A model generated the notes under the pieces. The model was not told where the DNA came from and did no database searches. It saw only the letters and a list, made by a program, of their open reading frames with translations. Of a stretch of 17,003 bases of DNA, positions 12,799-17,003 are shown piece after piece. The stretch is from CAZKJL01 sp964611095 (lineage in GTDB: Bacteria; Patescibacteriota; Gracilibacteria; Peribacterales; Peribacteraceae). The position numbers and the translations under genes are program-made. The stretch is taken from NCBI GenBank assembly GCA_964611095.1, contig CAZSWJ010000020.1:1-17003 (forward strand), in the 5' to 3' direction. Numbering within the stretch: position 1 is the first letter of the stretch; the number at the start of each line of letters is the position of its first letter.

Positions 12799-13652
12799 AG
12801 CGCTTCGCAGAGTCCTGGAACGGCTTCTTCCATCGCAGCGTGCCGCCGCATGCGCTCGCGCTCGTGCGCATCGCGTTCGGGCTCTTCCTCATGCTGTACT
12901 GGACGACGCAGCGGTCGCAGCAGGTCCTGTTTTCCTCCGACGGCGTCACGCTTCCGCTCTTTGGAATCCCAGCTCCGTCCGTCGGCACCATGCACGTCAT
13001 TTTTTCCGTGCTCTTCTTCTGGCTCATCGCATTCACCGTGGGATACCGGAGTCGCATCGCGGCATTCATGCTCGTGTGTTTCTTCGTCTACTTCTACCTG
13101 CTCGGCCATTGGCAATTTGTCGCGTCGTTTTACCGACTCTTCGGATTCATACTCCTCGTCTTCACGCTTCCGGGGGCCGATGCGACGTTCTCGCTCTCGG
13201 CAAAGCTCAAACACGGTTCGTGGTTTGCCTGGGAACCCATTTCGATATTGCCGCAGCGGCTTCTGGCGCTGCAGACGACCTTCACGTACTTCGCCGTGGG
13301 GTGGCAGAAGCTGCTCATCACCGACTGGCGCACGGGTGAAGTGTTACGCCGGGGATTCACGGGTCGGTGGGGAACGGAGTTCGGTTTTTATTTGGCACGA
13401 GTGCTCCCTTCACGAGCGTTCGATTGGGCGGTGTGGCTCACGGTGTTGTTCGAGTGCCTGATGCCGATCGGTCTCTGGGTCCGAAGGCTTCGCCCGTTCA
13501 TGTTCCTCTTCGGCTTCGTGTTCCACACGCTCATCACCGTCACGATGGGCATTTGGTGGTTCCAGATCTTGGTGCCGCTCTACATCGTCTTCTTGCCGCC
13601 GGAGGATGTGCATCAGTTTTTCAAGAAACTCAGTCGCGGAAGAATTCGTTAG
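12795..13652 (+). CDS. HTTM-domain membrane protein (vitamin K-dependent gamma-carboxylase-like)
   Basis: 285 aa with about seven or eight hydrophobic helices. The opening HALALVRIAFGLFLMLYW (19-36) and the later FAVGWQKLLITDWRTGE (166-182) fit the HTTM domain shared by bacterial proteins and the membrane part of eukaryotic gamma-glutamyl carboxylase; Lys172 lies in the motif corresponding roughly to the region of the eukaryotic catalytic lysine (from memory, unaligned). Bacterial HTTM functions are largely unknown and may not be carboxylation. It is shorter than carboxylases, lacking the C-terminal lumenal domain. Translation is coupled to the upstream partner by ATGA. The sequence before the start is CACCTCCGTCGCTCC, with no Shine-Dalgarno. 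Confidence 0.83.
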   Translation: MKRFAESWNGFFHRSVPPHALALVRIAFGLFLMLYWTTQRSQQVLFSSDGVTLPLFGIPAPSVGTMHVIFSVLFFWLIAFTVGYRSRIAAFMLVCFFVYFYLLGHWQFVASFYRLFGFILLVFTLPGADATFSLSAKLKHGSWFAWEPISILPQRLLALQTTFTYFAVGWQKLLITDWRTGEVLRRGFTGRWGTEFGFYLARVLPSRAFDWAVWLTVLFECLMPIGLWVRRLRPFMFLFGFVFHTLITVTMGIWWFQILVPLYIVFLPPEDVHQFFKKLSRGRIR

Positions 13653-13686
13653 GGCGGGTAGCGGGTAGCGGGTGGAACGTTCTACA
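13653..13686. repeat. intergenic repeat, GCGGGTAGCG family, partial copy 3
   Basis: Three consecutive 7-bp units (GCGGGTA, GCGGGTA, GCGGGTG) are followed by GAACGTTCTAC. GCGGGTAGCG is shared with copies 1 and 2 and CGTTCTAC with copy 2. Only half of the palindrome is present, although GTGGAACGTTCTAC is itself nearly palindromic. It lies directly after the HTTM stop and runs into the -10 box of the next gene. Confidence 0.7.
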
Positions 13687-13688
13687 CT
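13683..13688 (+). promoter_or_regulatory. -10 candidate TACACT at the end of repeat copy 3
   Basis: TACACT is followed by GATGTC and the ATG at 13695 (6-nt gap). It overlaps the end of repeat copy 3, so the repeat may have supplied part of the promoter. No -35 was seen. Confidence 0.4.
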
Positions 13689-13694
13689 GATGTC

Positions 13695-14249
13695 ATGCAC
13701 GTTCGCGCATCCGTCGTCAGCGGTACGCAGGTGGTCTCGGATTCCACGCAGTACATCGTGGGCACGCTCGGTGCGCCGCTCGTCGATCCCGACACGGGCA
13801 AGATCGTCGGGTTCTTCGTTCATTCGTTCGACACCGGTCGCGAAGTGTTGCTCCAGAGCGTCGACATTACGTCGTGGGGCACACGCGTTCACATCCTCAG
13901 CGAAGATCGTTTGGGTCCGCCCGAAGATTTCGTGCGCTACGAAAAATTGCTCACCGACGGACGAACGTTCCTCGGTCAAACCATCCGCATGCAGGGGAGC
14001 GGGCGCAGTCTGGGGAAGCTGTGCGACGTGCAATTCAGTACGCGTCACTTTCTCGTGGAATGGATCTTCCCGCGCAGGTTCTTCTTCGCCCAAACGCCCA
14101 TCGCCGCTTCGGAAATCGTGGAAGTGACGCCGCAGGCCGTGTGGATCAAGAACCCCGTTCGTCCCATCAAAGAGGAGAAGCGCGAGGAAGAGGAGGTCGC
14201 CGTTCCGGCCGTGCTCCCCGAGAGCGCCGCGGCCATGAGCGGCAAATAA
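13695..14249 (+). CDS. PRC-barrel domain protein (two barrels)
   Basis: 184 aa, no signal peptide, predicted cytoplasmic. The first PRC-like unit is at about residues 20-75 (YIVGTLGAPLVDPDTGKIVGFFVHSFDTG), and a second at about 96-155 (FLGQTIRMQGSGRSLGKLCDVQFSTRHFLVEWIF ... IAASEIVEVTPQAVWIKN). PRC barrels occur in RimM (16S processing), photosynthetic reaction centre H subunits and many small proteins of unknown role. The C-terminal tail (155-184) is acidic/basic and disordered-looking (KEEKREEEEVAV). It follows the HTTM gene but has its own -10 candidate and ends at a strong terminator. Confidence 0.8.
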   Translation: MHVRASVVSGTQVVSDSTQYIVGTLGAPLVDPDTGKIVGFFVHSFDTGREVLLQSVDITSWGTRVHILSEDRLGPPEDFVRYEKLLTDGRTFLGQTIRMQGSGRSLGKLCDVQFSTRHFLVEWIFPRRFFFAQTPIAASEIVEVTPQAVWIKNPVRPIKEEKREEEEVAVPAVLPESAAAMSGK

Positions 14250-14275
14250 AAACCCTCGCCGAGGCGAGGGTTTTT
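14248..14275. terminator. strong bidirectional intrinsic terminator
   Basis: A perfect inverted repeat AAAAACCCTCGCC (14248-14260) and GGCGAGGGTTTTT (14263-14275), with a minimal loop, has T-runs on both strands. It lies between two convergent genes and should stop both. Confidence 0.93.
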
Positions 14276-14295
14276 GAATTCGATGTGGATCCTTC

Positions 14296-14652
14296 TTATG
14301 AGGAGAAGGCGTTGTTGACGAACGAAACGATGACGCGGGCGAAGAGCACCACGATGATACCGACGATGACGTAGATGATGGTCGTCTTGGCCTTGTCCTT
14401 CTCTCCCTCGTCTCCACCGGAGATGATGAGGCGGATACCGGCGACGATGACGTAGATCACGGCGATGAGAATGACGAAGTCGAGAACGGCCGTGACGACG
14501 CGGATGATGGCGTCCTTCAAGCTGTCGGTTCCCGTACCGGTCTGAAGACCCGGAATCGGATCGGGCTCAGGGAGCGCAGCGACGGCGCTTCCGACGAAAA
14601 ACTGGCAGGCTGCGAGTGCGCCGGCTACCTGTGCAACGAGAGTCTTCTTCAT
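14296..14652 (-). CDS. TrbC/VirB2-like pilin candidate, secreted two-helix protein
   Basis: 118 aa from ATG 14652. A signal peptide MKKTLVAQVAGALAACQFFV...SAVA is predicted to be cleaved near residue 26. A Pro/Gly/Thr-rich linker (LPEPDPIPGLQTGTGTDS) is followed by two transmembrane helices (about 55-78 and 91-112) separated by the charged loop SGGDEGEKDKAKT. This architecture is that of TrbC/VirB2-type pilins and similar small proteins often seen in candidate-phyla bacteria; no other secretion genes are present, so a pilin role is inference. The start avoids the N-terminal extension to 14688, which crosses the -10. The promoter and pyrimidine-rich leader suggest strong expression. Confidence 0.72.
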   Translation of the reverse strand: MKKTLVAQVAGALAACQFFVGSAVAALPEPDPIPGLQTGTGTDSLKDAIIRVVTAVLDFVILIAVIYVIVAGIRLIISGGDEGEKDKAKTTIIYVIVGIIVVLFARVIVSFVNNAFSS

Positions 14653-14679
14653 AAGAAGTGTGAGGAGGGAAACAGGCGC

Positions 14680-14708
14680 ATTATCCAAGTCGGGCTCCGC
14701 AATCGCAA
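14680..14708 (-). promoter_or_regulatory. promoter of the pilin-like gene
   Basis: Minus strand: -35 TTGCGA (14708-14703), 17-bp spacer and -10 GATAAT (14685-14680), 27 nt before the ATG. The leader includes TTTCCCTCCTCACACTTC. The -35 is identical to those of the DUF378 and pfk promoters. Confidence 0.65.
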
Positions 14709-14773
14709 GAGCATTTCACGGAACCGTACATAAAAGCATTGCGTCCGAAAATCGTTTTTGCGTCAACCAAGCA

Positions 14774-15328
14774 TCAGTCCGAGTGCAGCAGTCCGGTGAT
14801 GATGATGAGAAACGCGGGGAGCGTGTACCAAATATATTGGTTCACGATCATGAGTTGCAGCAGCGTGGCGTCGAGGAGTTCGGGGCTCGCAGCCTGCAGC
14901 GAGAGGGCTCCGGACAGCAGTCCGCTGCCCGCGGCGTACGTGAGCACCGTGGAGGCGAGCATGCCCGAAACGGCGAATCCGAAGAGCGCGGTGTAGACGA
15001 TGTTGAGGATGGATCCCGTGTCTTTGCCGTACGAAATCTCCACGCCGCTGCGCACCAGGAAGATCACGGCGAACAGAGAGAAGAGGAAAATTTTTCCGAG
15101 TGCGATGAGCGTGGGGTCGGACGGAATGCCGACGCTCGTGAGCAGTTCGTCCGATCCTTCGGTGAGTTTGAACAGCACCGCGACGGTTCCTTCCGTGGCG
15201 ATGACCGAGACGTAACAGGCGATGATGACTTTGACGGCCATGTCTATGCCCACGATGAACACGTAGCTCATCGCGATGGCGAAGAAGACGACGATGAACA
15301 GATCCCAGCTCAGGCTCAACGGAAGCAT
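14774..15328 (-). CDS. multi-pass membrane protein of unknown function
   Basis: 184 aa from ATG 15328 with about five hydrophobic helices (near residues 8-35, 38-55, 74-93, 107-127 and 155-180). No conserved motif was recognised; short polar segments include TEGSDELLTSVGIPSDPT and SGVEISYGKDTGS. The start at 15328 is preferred because a -10 (TACGCT) lies 7 nt upstream, in line with the rest of the window. An in-frame ATG at 15385 with GAGGT about 7 nt upstream is the alternative, giving 203 aa. It lies upstream of the pilin-like gene on the same strand with its own promoter; a shared envelope or secretion function is conceivable but unproven. Confidence 0.72.
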   Translation of the reverse strand: MLPLSLSWDLFIVVFFAIAMSYVFIVGIDMAVKVIIACYVSVIATEGTVAVLFKLTEGSDELLTSVGIPSDPTLIALGKIFLFSLFAVIFLVRSGVEISYGKDTGSILNIVYTALFGFAVSGMLASTVLTYAAGSGLLSGALSLQAASPELLDATLLQLMIVNQYIWYTLPAFLIIITGLLHSD

Positions 15329-15335
15329 GGCTCTC

Positions 15336-15363
15336 AGCGTAGCGGTATCGCCGCGGAGATCAA
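15336..15363 (-). promoter_or_regulatory. promoter candidate of the multi-pass membrane protein
   Basis: Minus strand: -35 TTGATC (15363-15358), 16-bp spacer and -10 TACGCT (15341-15336), then GAGAGCC and the ATG at 15328. A leaderless mRNA is expected. Confidence 0.45.
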
Positions 15364-15407
15364 ATGTAACGTCGGGGTTCCCCATTCGTTTTACCTCAAA
15401 AGAAGGG

Positions 15408-15413
15408 TATACT
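15408..15413 (+). promoter_or_regulatory. truB -10 TATACT
   Basis: TATACT lies 21 nt before the truB ATG, with TTCGTT (15385-15390) as a weak -35 at 17 bp. The leader is CCATTCTCCCTCTCG, pyrimidine-rich with no Shine-Dalgarno. Confidence 0.5.
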
Positions 15414-15434
15414 CTTGCGCCATTCTCCCTCTCG

Positions 15435-16304
15435 ATGCGTCACGGATTCCTCCTCATCAGAAAAGCCAAAGGTCCCACCAGTCACGATGTCGTGGCGACG
15501 GTGCGCCGTACGCTCGGCGAACAGAAGGTGGGCCACCTCGGCACGCTCGATCCTCTGGCCGACGGGCTCATGGTTCTCGCCGTGGGTGCCAAGGGACTGA
15601 AGGTGGTGGAACTTTTCTCCAAGCTTCCCAAGCAGTACGTCGCCACGCTCGAATTCGGTTCCACGAGTTCGACGTTTGATGCCGAGGGAGTCATCACCGC
15701 CCAGCCCCCGAAAGCCGGTTGGACTCCGCCCGTCGATGCGTCTCGGATCCAGGCGCTCATCGACGATCACTTCTCCGGAAAGATCAGTCAGGTTCCTCCC
15801 GCCTTTTCCGCCATTCACGTCGGTGGCGAGCGTGCCTACCGCAAAGCGATGCGCGGTGAGAATGTGGAGATGCAGGCGCGCGAGACCACCATTCAGGAGT
15901 GCAAAGTCATCGATTATCGGTATCCGATGGCGAGGCTCTCCGTGAGCTGCGACTCGGGCACGTACATTCGTTCGCTCGCGCACGACTTGGGTTACGTCAT
16001 GCGTTGCGGCGCGTACCTCACGGCACTCACGCGCACGAGAGTGGGGGACTGGAAGCTCGATGATGCGGTGGCACCCGAAGACGTGAAGTGGACCGATGTC
16101 GTTCCCTTGAAGGATATTCTCCAGCCGCTCGGCGGCATCGAAATTTCGGATGCCGATGCCAAAGAGCTCAGCTTCGGCAGGCCCATCAAAGGTACGGCGG
16201 ACGGTGAAAAAGACGTCCTGGCCTGGCACCAGGGGCTTCCCGTGGCACTTTTGGAGCGCAGTAGGCGACAAGAGGGCATGCTGAAGCCACGAAAGGTCTT
16301 CTAA
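15435..16304 (+). CDS. truB: tRNA pseudouridine(55) synthase TruB
   Basis: 289 aa. It isomerises U55 in the T-loop of tRNAs. The N-terminal GFLLIRKAKGPTSHDVV (4-20) matches the family's GxLxxxKPxGxTSxxVV block, and the catalytic Asp39 is in GHLGTLDPLADGLM (33-46). Further family features are KQYVATLEFGSTSSTFDAEG, QVPPAFSAIHVGGERAYRKAMRGE and the RNA-contact motif CDSGTYIRSLAHDLG. The C-terminal segment (about 240-289) looks like a short PUA-like tail (GRPIKGTADGEKDVLAWHQGLPVALLER). The upstream extension to 15276 is antisense to the membrane-protein gene and is rejected. It ends 46 bp before the ATPase gene. Confidence 0.96.
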   Translation: MRHGFLLIRKAKGPTSHDVVATVRRTLGEQKVGHLGTLDPLADGLMVLAVGAKGLKVVELFSKLPKQYVATLEFGSTSSTFDAEGVITAQPPKAGWTPPVDASRIQALIDDHFSGKISQVPPAFSAIHVGGERAYRKAMRGENVEMQARETTIQECKVIDYRYPMARLSVSCDSGTYIRSLAHDLGYVMRCGAYLTALTRTRVGDWKLDDAVAPEDVKWTDVVPLKDILQPLGGIEISDADAKELSFGRPIKGTADGEKDVLAWHQGLPVALLERSRRQEGMLKPRKVF

Positions 16305-16315
16305 GACACAGGAAT

Positions 16316-16343
16316 TTGACACGTATATGGTTTGATTTAAAGT
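16316..16343 (+). promoter_or_regulatory. promoter of the RsbW-like ATPase, leaderless
   Basis: A consensus -35 TTGACA (16316-16321), 16-bp spacer and -10 TAAAGT (16338-16343), followed by 7 nt and the ATG at 16351. This is among the best promoters in the window, and the transcript should begin at the start codon. Confidence 0.75.
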
Positions 16344-16350
16344 TTGTTTT

Positions 16351-16926
16351 ATGAAAACCACTCTTGTTCACGAACAATGGATTGTCGGCGGTGCCACCGG
16401 TCACGAACTGGCCGCACTTCGCGTTGAGACATCGGAGCACAAGGGTTACCAAATTCCACGTGCCGTCGTTCAGCAGGTCGCGGGCATCGTCGAGCGCGTG
16501 GCAAAATTGGCGCAACAGCATATTGAGGAAGACGAGTCTCGCCTTCGTTTGGTGGAAGAGCTCGTCGTCAACGGCATCACGCACGGCAACGGAGCGGACG
16601 TCAGGAAAGAGGTTCGTGTGAAATTCGTCATGACGCTCGATCAGTCCGATGCAGAGAATCCCGTGGTGCACACGTGCATCGATGTCGATGACGAGGGTGA
16701 GCCCATCATCGATGGGAAGCCCGCATTTTCCGTGCAGGCTGAAATTAACGAGGCGCTTGATTTGGCCAATCTTGAACGGCCCGATGGCAGGGGACTCCTG
16801 ATGGTGAAGGAAGTGATGCACACGGATATCCAAGGCCCGCTTCCCATCGAGGGGCGCCCGGGCAAGCGCATGACGGCTGTACGCACCGATGCCCTCAGGG
16901 CGAGTGCTACGTCTGAAAGCGTGTGA
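16351..16926 (+). CDS. RsbW/SpoIIAB-like histidine-kinase-type ATPase
   Basis: 191 aa of the HATPase_c_2 type. The N-box RLVEELVVNGITHGN (66-80) has the Mg-coordinating Asn74 and the HGN typical of anti-sigma kinases, the G1 box is DVDDEGEP (111-118), and the G2 box RPDGRGLLMVKEVM (143-156) has GRGL. Anti-sigma kinases bind a sigma factor and phosphorylate an STAS antagonist; neither partner is in the window. Residues 1-60 lack a recognised sensor domain. The insertion between N-box and G1 (SDAENPVVHT) and the segment between G1 and G2 are longer than in SpoIIAB. It could serve another partner-switch or be an orphan ATPase. Confidence 0.85.
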   Translation: MKTTLVHEQWIVGGATGHELAALRVETSEHKGYQIPRAVVQQVAGIVERVAKLAQQHIEEDESRLRLVEELVVNGITHGNGADVRKEVRVKFVMTLDQSDAENPVVHTCIDVDDEGEPIIDGKPAFSVQAEINEALDLANLERPDGRGLLMVKEVMHTDIQGPLPIEGRPGKRMTAVRTDALRASATSESV

Positions 16927-16955
16927 TTGATGCCCTGATAGTTGTCTGATAGGAT
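16927..16955 (+). promoter_or_regulatory. promoter candidate before the edge tRNA
   Basis: -35 TTGATG (16927-16932), 17-bp spacer and -10 TAGGAT (16950-16955). Transcription would begin near 16962, about 30 nt before the putative tRNA. Confidence 0.45.
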
Positions 16956-16990
16956 TTCCGGGCTTTGATCGTCGGATCAGGCTGTTCTTT

Positions 16991-17003
16991 GGATCGGTAG
17001 CTC
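16991..17003 (+). tRNA. putative 5' end of a tRNA, cut by the window edge
   Basis: GGATCGG followed by TAGCTC has the layout of a 7-nt acceptor strand, T8, A9 and the start of a D-arm (GCTC). A promoter candidate lies at the right distance upstream. Only 13 nt are visible, so the identity of the amino acid cannot be told. Confidence 0.5.

Noticed and set aside
13653..13673. Short direct GCGGGTA units as a CRISPR-like array
   Set aside because: The units are contiguous heptamers without spacers, and there are no cas genes in the window.
15329..15385. GAGGT about 7 nt before the ATG at 15385 as a Shine-Dalgarno defining a longer membrane protein
   Set aside because: It would be almost the only such site in the window, whereas the ATG at 15328 has the -10/short-gap pattern seen at most other starts. 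Kept as an alternative only.
15396..16361. 321-codon minus-strand open frame opposite truB
   Set aside because: Antisense to a gene with the catalytic GHLGTLDPLADG motif and no domain of its own.

Overview
The window is dense (few gaps over 100 bp), moderately GC-rich bacterial DNA with a standard code (TGA works as stop at several genes). Small ORFan-like membrane proteins, a DUF5652 protein, a TrbC/VirB2-like two-helix pilin candidate, a PPi-type phosphofructokinase, small gene sizes and near absence of Shine-Dalgarno sites together suggest a candidate-phyla-radiation (Patescibacteria) genome, perhaps Peregrinibacteria-like. That placement is inference; no rRNA is present to confirm it.

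Layout. 1-1100: a tRNA-Leu(CAA) cut by the window edge, then a minus-strand pair, lipoprotein plus heptad-repeat coiled-coil protein, joined by an ATGA overlap. 1102-2552: a small two-helix membrane protein convergent with PPi-type 6-phosphofructokinase. 2658-7269: a plus-strand run with a signal-less BtuF-like metal/cobalamin-binding protein, thioredoxin reductase, a DMT/EamA transporter, a 58-aa bL33-like ribosomal protein, a Nudix hydrolase of the RppH/Ap4A type and RecF, whose end overlaps convergent RuvC. 7911-9257: an exported FecR-like protein, followed by a terminator and a convergent DUF378 protein. 9550-10969: AT-rich DNA with tRNA-Ile(GAU), a broken duplication of its 3' end, and a 2-oxoglutarate/Fe(II) oxygenase of the isopenicillin-N-synthase type; this looks like an acquired island. 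11044-12248: DUF5652 protein convergent with PRPP synthetase. 12301-14249: a coupled pair of membrane proteins, the second with an HTTM (gamma-carboxylase-like) domain, then a PRC-barrel protein and a bidirectional terminator. 14296-16926: pilin-like and multi-helix membrane proteins on the minus strand, then TruB and an RsbW-like ATPase on plus. The last bases look like a promoter and the 5' end of another tRNA.

Two window-wide patterns stand out. First, about a dozen genes have a -10-like hexamer ending only 6-8 nt before the start codon, so their mRNAs should be leaderless; the few genes with a real leader have pyrimidine-rich leaders, several carrying CCTCC, instead of a Shine-Dalgarno. 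Second, a GC-rich imperfect palindrome built on GCGGGTAGCG recurs in three intergenic spacers. Convergent genes repeatedly overlap at their stop codons.
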